Shown: positions 56,515-64,000 of the stretch, piece by piece
Layout of the letters: each line of letters starts with the position of its first letter
Position numbering within the stretch: position 1 is the stretch's first letter
NCBI RefSeq assembly: GCF_014698735.1
Contig: NZ_JACJTQ010000014.1
Location: 62,001 to 126,000, forward strand
Direction: 5' to 3'
DNA: 64,000 nt
Source: Anabaena catenula FACHB-362
GTDB taxonomy: Bacteria; Cyanobacteriota; Cyanobacteriia; Cyanobacteriales; Nostocaceae
The notes under the pieces: model-generated
What the model saw: only the letters and a program-made list of their open reading frames with translations
Told to the model about the DNA's origin: nothing
Databases searched by the model: none
Program-made: the position numbers and the translations under genes

Positions 56515-57132
56515 ATGGCACGCCCGAAAATTGGGGAGATACAGCGATCAAATTCAGATAAAGTGGAAAAAATTCTCCAAGGAGCGATGCAGGAGTTTTT
56601 GAAACATGGCTATGCAGCGACTAGTATGGATCGGGTAGCTGAAGCGGCGGGAGTTTCTAAAGCGACAGTTTACAGCCACTTTCAAGATAAAGTCGGACTT
56701 TTTAGCGCTCTGATAGAGCAACTAGCAAGAAAACGGTTTCAGTCGATTTTTGGACAACATCTCCTAGTGGGAGAACCCTACATAGTTTTGCGGGGATTGG
56801 CTAAAACAGCCTTAGAGCAGATGACAACAGATCCAGAATATTTGGCTTTTGAGCGAGTGCTAATTGGTGAGTCAGTGCGGTTTCCAGAACTAGCTCAAGT
56901 TTTTGTGCGCTGCATTGCCAAACCAGCAGTTGAGACTATCAGTAAATATTTAGGATCACATCCAGAACTAAAGATACCTGATCCCGAGGCAACAGCGAGG
57001 ATTTTGATTGGTTCTTTAGCGCATTTTGCCATGACTCAGCAAATTTTACATGGTAAGGAGATTATGCCTATGGAGAGCGATCGCTTGATTGATGCTTTGA
57101 CACATTTAATTGTAAATTGTGCCGAATCGTGA
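56515..57132 (+). CDS. TetR/AcrR-family transcriptional regulator
   Basis: The 205-residue protein has the N-terminal TetR DNA-binding domain: VEKILQGAMQEFLKHGYAAT, then SMDRVAEAAGVSKATVYSHF and KVGLFSALIEQ. The C-terminal ligand domain is helical and resembles the AefR-like group (LRGLAKTALEQMTTDPEYLA). TetR genes often sit next to devBC-type exporter genes in Nostocales; here the exporter genes lie beyond the TnpB element. It probably represses itself, and perhaps devBC, through the two ACTAAAC/GTTTAGT operators. Confidence 0.92.
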   Translation: MARPKIGEIQRSNSDKVEKILQGAMQEFLKHGYAATSMDRVAEAAGVSKATVYSHFQDKVGLFSALIEQLARKRFQSIFGQHLLVGEPYIVLRGLAKTALEQMTTDPEYLAFERVLIGESVRFPELAQVFVRCIAKPAVETISKYLGSHPELKIPDPEATARILIGSLAHFAMTQQILHGKEIMPMESDRLIDALTHLIVNCAES

Positions 57133-57133
57133 T

Positions 57134-58717
57134 TTATAAAAAACCTCGTTTCCCATTGGGACGCACTGTCAGCCAATTAGTTTTAGCTAGTGCTAGTTGT
57201 TCATCAGTCACCTTAGCACCAGTGAGATTAGCACCGCACAAATTAGCACCCCGGAGATTAGCCTGACTCAGATAAGCATAGCTGAGATCTGCCCCTCTGA
57301 GATCTGCCCCTTCTAAATCTGCATGACTGAGGTAAGCTTTGCTCAAATTAGCATCTTTCAGATTCGCGTACATGAGACTAGCTCTACCAAAATCACTATT
57401 GTTGAGATTAGTGCCTTGGAGGTTAGTTTTTTGTAATTGAGCTTGATGAAAATTAGTTCCCGATAAATCCGTACCTTGTAAATTTAATAAACTGATATTG
57501 TATGAAGCGAAATCTCGTCTTCCCTTCAGATAAGCTGTGAGCAAACTTTGGGAATCTAATTTGCGTTTTCCTTGAGAACCATTGCTATTACTAGCAGTCA
57601 CATCTGGAGATTTGGAGATTAACTGCCTATGCTGGATGCTTCCAGCCTGCAATCCAGATGTTTCTGGTGACTTAGCTCGTCTAGCACGAATTGCTGCTGC
57701 TACGCTATTTGCACCGGGATGATTAGACAAAACACCGGAATTATCTGGGCGCTTGTTGATTTGTTCTTTAACACTAACATCAGATTTGACTAGCAATCCC
57801 TTTGCTAAACTGTCCAAGTATGGTTCTATATCTAGCGCTCTGAGTACATCTGGGGCTGACTGGTAGCGATTGCGGACTGAAACATCTAACATTTTTCTTA
57901 ATACGCTTGTTAAATGGTCACTCAGATCCACAAGCTGCTCCCACATCATTTCACCTGTTGTGGGATTGTATGGCAAATCTTTAGGAGTTTTGCCAGTCAG
58001 TAGATAAATGCAAGTCACCCCTAAAGCGTAGATATCGCTGGCATAAACTGGACGCATAGCCATTTGTTCGGGAGGGGCAAAACCGGGAGTACCAATGGCG
58101 TAAGCAGTTAAAGCTGTCTGTCCCGATTGATTCGCAGCCACTTGGCCGACTTGGTTTTTGACAGCACCAAAATCAATGAGTACTAGTCTTGCGTCTTGAG
58201 CGCGACGAATTAAGTTAGCTGGTTTGATATCACGGTGAATTACCTTTAGCTCATGGATGTATTGCAGTAATGGCAGGATCTCGCTTAAGAACTGCTTCAC
58301 TCCAGCTTCGCTATAGAGTCCGGTTTTTTTGACTTCTTGTTGGAGAGTTGCACCACTGACGTACTCCTGAACCAAGTAAAATTGCTTTTGCTCTTCAAAA
58401 TAATCCAGTAGCCGTGGTATTTGCGGATGATTGCCAATCTTACCCAAGGTTTTGGCTTCTCTCTCAAACAGTTCTCGCGCCATGTGTAATATGTGGGGGG
58501 CTGTTCCTGAGGGACGTAGTTGCTTGATTACACAACTTGGCTCTCCTGGTAAGGCTTGATCGAGTGCTACAAAGGTTGCTCCGAAGCCCCCCTGACCTAA
58601 AGGTTTGATGACCCGATAGCGATCGCGCAAAAGTAGCGGCTCACCACAAGACTGACATCTTTGGCTAGATGCCAAATTTTTTGGATGGGAACAGGTAGGA
58701 TTGAAGCAGTAGCTCAT
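57134..58717 (-). CDS. Ser/Thr protein kinase with Cys motif and pentapeptide repeats (SpkB-like)
   Basis: The 527-residue protein opens with a Cys motif (MSYCFNPTCSHP ... RCQSCGE). A Hanks-type kinase follows (LGQGGFGATFVALD, VIHRDIKPANLI, VLIDFGAVKNQ, GTPGFAPPEQ). After a linker come pentapeptide repeats (LNLQGTDLSGTNFHQAQLQK ... ADLRGADLSYAYLSQANLRG) from about residue 405. The order resembles SpkB-type cyanobacterial kinases. There is no membrane segment, so it is probably soluble or bound through the repeats. The stop nearly touches that of the convergent TetR gene. Confidence 0.92.
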   Translation of the reverse strand: MSYCFNPTCSHPKNLASSQRCQSCGEPLLLRDRYRVIKPLGQGGFGATFVALDQALPGEPSCVIKQLRPSGTAPHILHMARELFEREAKTLGKIGNHPQIPRLLDYFEEQKQFYLVQEYVSGATLQQEVKKTGLYSEAGVKQFLSEILPLLQYIHELKVIHRDIKPANLIRRAQDARLVLIDFGAVKNQVGQVAANQSGQTALTAYAIGTPGFAPPEQMAMRPVYASDIYALGVTCIYLLTGKTPKDLPYNPTTGEMMWEQLVDLSDHLTSVLRKMLDVSVRNRYQSAPDVLRALDIEPYLDSLAKGLLVKSDVSVKEQINKRPDNSGVLSNHPGANSVAAAIRARRAKSPETSGLQAGSIQHRQLISKSPDVTASNSNGSQGKRKLDSQSLLTAYLKGRRDFASYNISLLNLQGTDLSGTNFHQAQLQKTNLQGTNLNNSDFGRASLMYANLKDANLSKAYLSHADLEGADLRGADLSYAYLSQANLRGANLCGANLTGAKVTDEQLALAKTNWLTVRPNGKRGFL

Positions 58718-59193
58718 GCACTGTTAACTCGCTGCACGAAAAATAACGGAGAAAGTGACACTCTGATTACATTATTGAGAGCAAATTTGAATTTTGCCAG
58801 GTCATTTCTGCTGGAAATCTCTTAAAGAGTTTCTAAAGTTATTGTGAAGTTAATTCCAGCAACAGTAATTGTTCACTATATAACTATCCCCAGGATGAAA
58901 ATCATTTTCTCCATTATTATCTCATTAAAATTCGGACAGAACAGCTACTTTTTTTTGTGTAAAAATACTGGAAAAACTAATTATTGTTTATACTTCAAAA
59001 TTGTATAATTAGATTATTAATATTTCAGTATTATTTCTAGTCAAATTCCTGCTTACCAAAAAACTACTGTGTCCTGAAGGTTAGGGAATTATCTAAGGCT
59101 GTTAAGTAGTGCGGAGTTTTGAGAGGGACGACGACGCTACTGATTGTAAATTATCTTCACTACTCAAAACTTCGCACTCAAGACTTTTTTTGG
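58718..59193. other. Intergenic region upstream of the kinase, with a long inverted repeat
   Basis: The AT-rich gap holds the kinase promoter. It ends in an inverted repeat at 59108-59178 (AGTGCGGAGTTTTGAG / CTCAAAACTTCGCACT, one mismatch) that lies just past the hemL stop. No gene is seen. Confidence 0.55.
59108..59178. repeat. 16-bp inverted repeat at the 3' end of hemL
   Basis: The two arms pair at 15 of 16 positions, with a 39-base loop. A T run follows on the plus strand. It may form the hemL mRNA 3' end. Confidence 0.6.
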
Positions 59194-60492
59194 TTACAGA
59201 CTGGACATCACATCTCGTACAGCAGCTAAAGTCTGTTCAATATCTTCGTCAGTATGAGCTAACGAAGTGAACCCAGCTTCAAACTGAGATGGTGCTAAGT
59301 AGATACCACGCTCTAACATCCCGCGATGGAACCGCCCAAACTTTGCGGTATCTGACTTTTTAGCATCCTCATAGTTATGGACTGGGCCATCTGTGAAAAA
59401 TAAGCCAAACATAGCGCTGATATTACCACCGCAAGCAGGGTGACCAGTTTCTTGAGCAATTTGTACTAAACCATCGGCAAGTTTCTGAGTAATTCGTGCC
59501 AAGTATTCGTAAGTACCAGGTTTTTGCAACAATTCCAGTGTCTTAATCCCAGCAGTCATCGCCAAGGGATTACCAGAAAGAGTGCCAGCTTGATATACAG
59601 GCCCGGCAGGAGCAACCATTGACATGATATCGCGGCGACCACCATAGGCTCCCACTGGCAAGCCTCCACCGATCACTTTACCGAGTGTGGTTAAATCTGG
59701 AGTGATGCCAAATTTTTCTTGAGCGCCACCGTAGGCAATACGGAAGCCAGTCATAACTTCGTCAAATACTAATAAAGCCCCATGCTCGTGGGTAAGCTCC
59801 CGTAAGCCTTCTAAGAATCCAGCATCAGGAGTAATAAAGCCAGCATTACCAACCACTGGTTCGAGAATTACGCCAGCAATCTCGTCCCGGTTTTCCTCAA
59901 ACAAGGCTTTGACGGCTTCCAAATCATTGAAAGGAGCAGTGAGAGTGCTTCTAGTTACAGCTTTGGGGACTCCTGGAGAATCAGGTAAGCCAAGTGTTGC
60001 CACACCAGAACCAGCTTTTACCAGGAACATATCAGCGTGTCCATGATAGCAGCCTTCAAACTTGATGATTTTTTCCCGGTTGGTGAAAGCTCGCATCAGC
60101 CGCAGCACAGCCATACAAGCTTCAGTACCGGAATTAACAAATCTCACCATTTCGATGCTCTTAACTGCATCAATTACCATTTCTGCTAAGACATTTTCCA
60201 GTACGCAGGGAGCGCCAAAGCTAGTACCTTTTTCCAAAGCTGTATGCAGTGCTGTGATGACTTCGGGATGGGCATGACCACAGATAGCAGGCCCCCAACT
60301 GCCTACATAGTCGATGTATTGGTTGCCGTCTACATCCCAAATATAGGCTCCGTTAACGCGATCGAAAACTATAGGTTGTCCACCGACAGATTTGAAAGCG
60401 CGAACTGGAGAACTGACTCCTCCAGGCATAAGATGTTGAGCAGCAGCAAAGGTTTCTTGTGATTTGGTGGTTTTAATGGTTGTGTTTACCAA
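59194..60492 (-). CDS. hemL: Glutamate-1-semialdehyde 2,1-aminomutase
   Basis: The 432-residue protein is a complete HemL. It has the [20 protein letters not shown] segment, [31 protein letters not shown], and the PLP lysine in [18 protein letters not shown] near residue 270. It turns glutamate-1-semialdehyde into 5-aminolevulinate, feeding heme, chlorophyll and bilin synthesis. No other tetrapyrrole gene is adjacent. Confidence 0.98.
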   Translation of the reverse strand: MVNTTIKTTKSQETFAAAQHLMPGGVSSPVRAFKSVGGQPIVFDRVNGAYIWDVDGNQYIDYVGSWGPAICGHAHPEVITALHTALEKGTSFGAPCVLENVLAEMVIDAVKSIEMVRFVNSGTEACMAVLRLMRAFTNREKIIKFEGCYHGHADMFLVKAGSGVATLGLPDSPGVPKAVTRSTLTAPFNDLEAVKALFEENRDEIAGVILEPVVGNAGFITPDAGFLEGLRELTHEHGALLVFDEVMTGFRIAYGGAQEKFGITPDLTTLGKVIGGGLPVGAYGGRRDIMSMVAPAGPVYQAGTLSGNPLAMTAGIKTLELLQKPGTYEYLARITQKLADGLVQIAQETGHPACGGNISAMFGLFFTDGPVHNYEDAKKSDTAKFGRFHRGMLERGIYLAPSQFEAGFTSLAHTDEDIEQTLAAVRDVMSSL

Positions 60493-60600
60493 GGTTTCCT
60501 CCCAGTCTTGGGGAATAAATAAGGGTCTATCTTAGGATAGGGTTAAAATTTGCTCAGATTTTCTATCCTATAGAATTAGCTGAACTAAAAAAATAACAAT

Positions 60601-60849
60601 ATGTTATACAAGTCTAATCAAGATTTACCTTTGGATATTCGGACTCGATTATCTGAGGCTTATCAGGATCTTTACCGAGTAGCTTTTAATTCAGCAAGTC
60701 ATTGGTATGGGGAAGCTGCAAAGGCTCACAAAGTCGCTTGGAGTGCAGTGAAGATGCAGTCGGCGATGGATAGAACCTTTCCTGCTTTAGGACTAAGTTG
60801 CCAAAAAGAGGCTAGTTACTCTATTGAAAATGGTATTGTGAATCCATGA
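60601..60849 (+). CDS. ChaB-like small protein
   Basis: The 82-residue protein has the ChaB pattern: YKSNQDLPLDIRTRLSEAYQ, then LYRVAFNSASHWYG and AHKVAWSAVK. ChaB was first named as a cation-transport regulator in E. coli, but its function remains unclear. It is 30 bases upstream of hisIE on the same strand and may be co-transcribed. Confidence 0.8.
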   Translation: MLYKSNQDLPLDIRTRLSEAYQDLYRVAFNSASHWYGEAAKAHKVAWSAVKMQSAMDRTFPALGLSCQKEASYSIENGIVNP

Positions 60850-60879
60850 ATCATTCTTCATTAGAGCAAATTATCTAGT

Positions 60880-61551
60880 ATGTCTTCTCTTGAACTGCGT
60901 TACCTTCGGTCAGCTTCGCTAACGCTACAATCTGCTATTCCTGTTGAAAAAATTCGCTACGATGACAGGGGTTTGGTAGCGACAATCATCCAAGATTATC
61001 TAGATGGTACGGTTTTGATGATGGCCTGGATGAATCAGGAGTCGTTACACAAGACTTTAGAAACTGGAGAAACTTGGTTTTGGAGTCGTTCTCGTCAGGA
61101 ATTGTGGCATAAGGGAGCAACTTCTGGACACATTCAAAAGGTGCAGAGTATTCGTTATGACTGTGATAGCGATGCCTTACTGATTGGCGTGGAGCAATTG
61201 GGAGATATTGCTTGTCATACTGGGGAACGCAGTTGTTTTCATCAAGTAGAAGGTAAAATTGCCGCGCCACCTGGGGATATGTTGTCGCAATTGTTTGAGG
61301 TCATATGCGATCGCCGTGATCATCCCAATGAAAGTTCTTATACTTGTAAGTTGTTAGCCGGTGGTGATAATAAAATTTTGAAAAAGATCGGTGAGGAAAG
61401 CGCCGAGGTAGTGATGGCGTGTAAAGATAATCAGGCGGATGCGATCGCAGGGGAAGTTGCAGACCTGTTTTATCATACCCTGGTCGCTCTTGCACATCAT
61501 CAAGTTGACCTAAAAGCTGTATATCGCAAATTACAAGAACGCCGGAAATAG
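60880..61551 (+). CDS. hisIE: Bifunctional phosphoribosyl-AMP cyclohydrolase / phosphoribosyl-ATP pyrophosphatase
   Basis: The 223-residue protein joins HisI ([38 protein letters not shown], then the metal-binding [12 protein letters not shown] and HTGERSCFH) and HisE ([44 protein letters not shown]). It carries out steps 2 and 3 of histidine synthesis. The N-terminal residues [10 protein letters not shown] are encoded by a REP-like repeat and are not needed for HisI. No other his gene is near. Confidence 0.96.
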   Translation: MSSLELRYLRSASLTLQSAIPVEKIRYDDRGLVATIIQDYLDGTVLMMAWMNQESLHKTLETGETWFWSRSRQELWHKGATSGHIQKVQSIRYDCDSDALLIGVEQLGDIACHTGERSCFHQVEGKIAAPPGDMLSQLFEVICDRRDHPNESSYTCKLLAGGDNKILKKIGEESAEVVMACKDNQADAIAGEVADLFYHTLVALAHHQVDLKAVYRKLQERRK

Positions 61552-61668
61552 TCACTGCGAAAGGGCAGGGGAGTAGGGAGGAAAATTCAAAAATCCCCAA
61601 ACCCCATGCTCAATTCACCTTGAATCAAATCACACAACTTATGGACTCAATAATGAGGATTTGATTTC

Positions 61669-62376
61669 TTATGGCGGATTAGTAGTAGATTCAAACTTAT
61701 AACCTACACCACGCACAGTCTGAATTAAAGCTGGCTGATTAGCATCAATTTCAATTTTCTTGCGAATTTGACCGATGTGGACATCCACAACCCGCTGGTC
61801 TCCCACATATTCATAGTCCCAGACCTCTTGAATAAGCTCTGCTCGCCGCCAAACTCGACCTGGATGACTGGCTAAAAAATGCAACAAGTCAAATTCTAGA
61901 GCCGTTAAGGGTACTGATTGGTTATTAAGCGTCACTTCCCTCCGTACTGGATCAATCATCAACTTTTCAAAAATGAGGCGTTTTTGCTCTGCGTTAGTCA
62001 CAACCCGCTGACGTCTCAAAATCGCTGCAACTCTAACTTCTAGCTCTCCCAGACCAAATGGTTTGGTGAGATAGTCATCAGCACCTTTAGAAAAACCGCG
62101 AATTTTATCGGCTTCGTCTGTCCGGCTAGTGAGCAAGAGTACAAAAACGCCATTACGACTTTGCATCTCTTGACAGAGGTTGAAACCAATTACATCTGGT
62201 AGATTTACATCTAGAATTACCAAGTCTGGGTTAAATTGCTCAAATAGAGCTAGAGCTGCCTTACCATCTTCGGCAGCTTCCACTTGATAGTTCTGTTTGA
62301 TCAAAAAGCGTTGGATTAAATTCCGAACCGCAGGGTCGTCATCAACTACAAGAATCTTGGCAGGAGCCATGACCAT
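61669..62376 (-). CDS. OmpR-family response regulator
   Basis: I use the ATG at 62376 (MVMAPAKILVVDDD); ATG 62370 is also possible. The 235-residue protein has a receiver domain (ILVVDDDPAV, phospho-Asp in DLVILDVNLPD, LLLTSR, KGADDYLTKPF) and a winged-helix DNA-binding domain (LTALEFDLLHFLASHPGRVW, VVDVHIGQIRKKIE, TVRGVGYKFE). It is not RpaA or RpaB by its N-terminal sequence. No histidine kinase gene is next to it. Target genes are unknown. Confidence 0.92.
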   Translation of the reverse strand: MVMAPAKILVVDDDPAVRNLIQRFLIKQNYQVEAAEDGKAALALFEQFNPDLVILDVNLPDVIGFNLCQEMQSRNGVFVLLLTSRTDEADKIRGFSKGADDYLTKPFGLGELEVRVAAILRRQRVVTNAEQKRLIFEKLMIDPVRREVTLNNQSVPLTALEFDLLHFLASHPGRVWRRAELIQEVWDYEYVGDQRVVDVHIGQIRKKIEIDANQPALIQTVRGVGYKFESTTNPP

Positions 62377-63314
62377 CACTTTGCACAAAAATTCATAGGA
62401 TTAACATGGGTGTTGCGTAAAAACGCAGTTTCCGCTTTGGCAGTAATTAAAAATCTACAAGGCTAAGGTAGGAGTATCCTGATTATTCAAATAAACTGTA
62501 ATCACAATTATGAACTATGTAGGTACACTAACCTTCTAATCAGCAGATAGACAGTCCAGTATATCCACTAAACCGATTTTCTAACCCTCAGCCGTAGTTC
62601 CGTATCATAAATGATACTGTCTACTTAGTAAGATAGAAATTTAAAACCTTCTAATTTTAGACGTATATGTAAATTTATACCATAAATCATAGTGTTCCTA
62701 ATTCCTCATTTAGAAAAACACTGTCAAGCGAAGATAAACTTACTAAACAAGTAAGTTAAGTCGGCACCATAAAACAAAACTCTGTAAAGAAAGATGAGAA
62801 AAAAGGCTAAAACCCTGTTTCCTCCTGCCTTATGCCAACGATAATTATTTATGCCGACTAATTAAGCTTATTCTGTATTTTATTGCTCACTCACAAAAGA
62901 TAAAAAAATGTACCCCCTTAAAAAATAGCTAAAAGCCTATTTAAATAAAGGTTTGAGATTTTGTTTAGCCTAGAGTAATGAAAGCTATCGCATTACCTAT
63001 GGATGTAAAGAAACATTTCTGTTTCTTGAAAGAGGGTTCAAGAAAAAATATTATCCTCTCATAGTCACTACGGTTTAAATACTAGGGTAAAAACCTAGCC
63101 AGCAAACAACATAACGGTATACACTGTGTTATAGCAATATGTTAAACTAGCTATAGTTAAAATTCCTGGGTCAAACAAACAAACCAACCCGTGCTAACAT
63201 CCTGGTAGAGGATTAAAATCTGTTGGTATGTTTGTTTAAATCTAGATTAAACATAAGGTTGTTTTTTCCTCAACAAAAGACTGCCGCTTACTAAGGCTGA
63301 AGTAATAAACTGCC
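62377..63314. other. Long divergent intergenic region with a structured 5' element
   Basis: About 0.9 kb without a supported gene separates the response regulator and the CPP1-like gene. It is AT-rich. The one clear structure is the hairpin at 63173-63237. An unlisted small RNA is possible, but nothing else is visible. Confidence 0.55.
63173..63237 (+). other. Strong hairpin upstream of the CPP1-like gene
   Basis: AAACAAACAAACCAAC (63173-63188) pairs at 15 of 16 positions with GTTGGTATGTTTGTTT (63222-63237). The loop holds a second small stem, ATCC...GGAT. It ends 77 bases before the ATG. It may be a 5'-UTR regulatory structure or a small RNA. Confidence 0.5.
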
Positions 63315-63947
63315 ATGAGCGATCAAAATCCCTACGAAAAACTTGGGGTATCAGAAGATGCTAGCTTCGATGAAATTCAGGATGCTCGCAATCGCCTATT
63401 GGAGCATCCTGGTAGTGGTGATGGTAATGGTCTAGAACTAATTGAAGCGGCTTATGATGCTATTTTAATGGAGCGTTTACGGATGCGCCAAGAAGGTAAA
63501 ATTAAAGTACCTGAGCGTATCCGGTTTCCGGAGATGCGAGTCCAATCTCCTCCGAAAGAAAGTCTTAGCCCTCGTGAGCATTCACCAGTATGGCTGCAAG
63601 GAATGTTGGATAAACCAACACTATCAGATGTGCTATTACCAGGAGTTTGGTATCTAGGTTTAAGTGCTATCAGTGTGTTTTATGCCGCTGGTAACGACCA
63701 GATTTTACAGATGGCTTTGGTAGCGGGCGTAGGAATCAGCATTTACTTTCTCAATCGCAAGGAAAGTAAATTTGGTCGAGCAGTTTTGTTAACACTGTTC
63801 AGTTTAGTTATTGGCTTAATTGCGGGCGGACTAATTTCTACCTCGTTATTGCTGCAACAAATACCATTCATCAACTTGATGCCAAATCAGTTTTCTACGG
63901 TACTAACGTTTATATTGATGTGGTTAATTAGCAGTTTTTTCCGTTAA
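63315..63947 (+). CDS. CPP1-like membrane protein with J-like domain
   Basis: The 210-residue protein begins NPYEKLGVSEDASFDEIQDA, a J-like domain without the HPD tripeptide, and ends in three or four membrane helices (LLPGVWYLGLSAISVFYAAG, MALVAGVGISIYFLN, AVLLTLFSLVIGLIAGGLIS, FSTVLTFILMWLISSFF). This is the CPP1-like family, shared with chloroplast CPP1, a holdase for light-dependent protochlorophyllide reductase. A role in pigment-enzyme stability is likely. The next gene starts 20 bases after its stop. Confidence 0.88.
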   Translation: MSDQNPYEKLGVSEDASFDEIQDARNRLLEHPGSGDGNGLELIEAAYDAILMERLRMRQEGKIKVPERIRFPEMRVQSPPKESLSPREHSPVWLQGMLDKPTLSDVLLPGVWYLGLSAISVFYAAGNDQILQMALVAGVGISIYFLNRKESKFGRAVLLTLFSLVIGLIAGGLISTSLLLQQIPFINLMPNQFSTVLTFILMWLISSFFR

Positions 63948-63966
63948 AAATATTGGAGACTAAAAT

Positions 63967-64000
63967 ATGGCTCAACCCAAAGGATCGCAGAATAAAATAA
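63967..64000 (+). CDS. Start of a further gene (cut by window edge)
   Basis: An ATG at 63967 with GGAG nine bases upstream opens a frame reading MAQPKGSQNKI to the window edge. Too little is visible to name it. It probably forms an operon with the CPP1-like gene. Confidence 0.5.
   Translation, partial: MAQPKGSQNKI

Noticed and set aside
1-64000. CRISPR arrays, tRNA and rRNA genes
   Set aside because: The tandem repeats present are 7- or 10-base units without spacers, and no cloverleaf or rRNA sequence was recognised by eye; a tRNA scan would settle this.

Overview
The window looks like a chromosomal piece of a filamentous, heterocyst-type cyanobacterium (order Nostocales). The signs are: low-to-moderate GC; many HIP1 octamers (GCGATCGC); heptamer tandem repeats (STRR) in many intergenic gaps; several Cys-motif Ser/Thr kinases and an Hstk-like giant kinase; DevB/DevC-type exporter genes; a SigG-type ECF sigma factor with its anti-sigma factor; and AAA_35-type ATPases. 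No rRNA, tRNA or CRISPR was recognised. Species cannot be given from the sequence alone.

Layout. 1-3.1 kb: two tandem paralogous Ser/Thr kinases, the first cut by the window edge. 3.5-4.7 kb: a PIN-toxin/antitoxin pair between two identical 44-bp direct repeats. 4.7-7.3 kb: a DUF1993 protein, a WD40 remnant, a PaaK-like adenylate-forming enzyme and a tiny secreted peptide. 7.9-15.7 kb: AAA_35 ATPases, a TPR gene with a frameshifted 5' end, an Rpn-type nuclease and a META-domain secreted protein. 16-21.8 kb: a 1921-residue kinase/ATPase/GAF protein ending in an AAA_35 domain.

21.8-28.3 kb is the most interesting part. One strand carries a fused TOMM cyclodehydratase (E1-like plus YcaO), an amidohydrolase, a 191-residue protein ending in a Cys/Ser/Thr/Pro-rich tail, and a radical-SAM/SPASM-like enzyme. 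I read it as a RiPP gene cluster whose precursor is probably the 191-residue protein. No dehydrogenase, transporter or protease is visible in it.

29-40.7 kb encodes two large RTX-type exported proteins for organic phosphate: a double glycerophosphodiesterase nested in a phytase-like domain, and a multi-domain phytase. Both have Pho-box-like 11-bp-period repeats upstream, so they probably form a phosphate-starvation regulon. 40.9-44.1 kb is a small accessory islet: an HTH antitoxin-like protein, an HNH protein with an overlapping partner, and an overlapping ATPase/PIN-like nuclease pair.

44.1-64 kb is mostly ordinary core genome: leuS, a GGCT-like enzyme, the sigG/anti-sigma pair, an L,D-transpeptidase, a ComFB-family protein, an M23 peptidase, a DevB/DevC exporter pair lacking the ATPase gene, a solo TnpB element, a TetR regulator with two palindromic operators, a pentapeptide-repeat kinase, hemL, a ChaB-like protein, hisIE, an OmpR-type regulator and a CPP1-like J-domain membrane protein. 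The TnpB element lies between the TetR gene and the exporter genes it may once have controlled.
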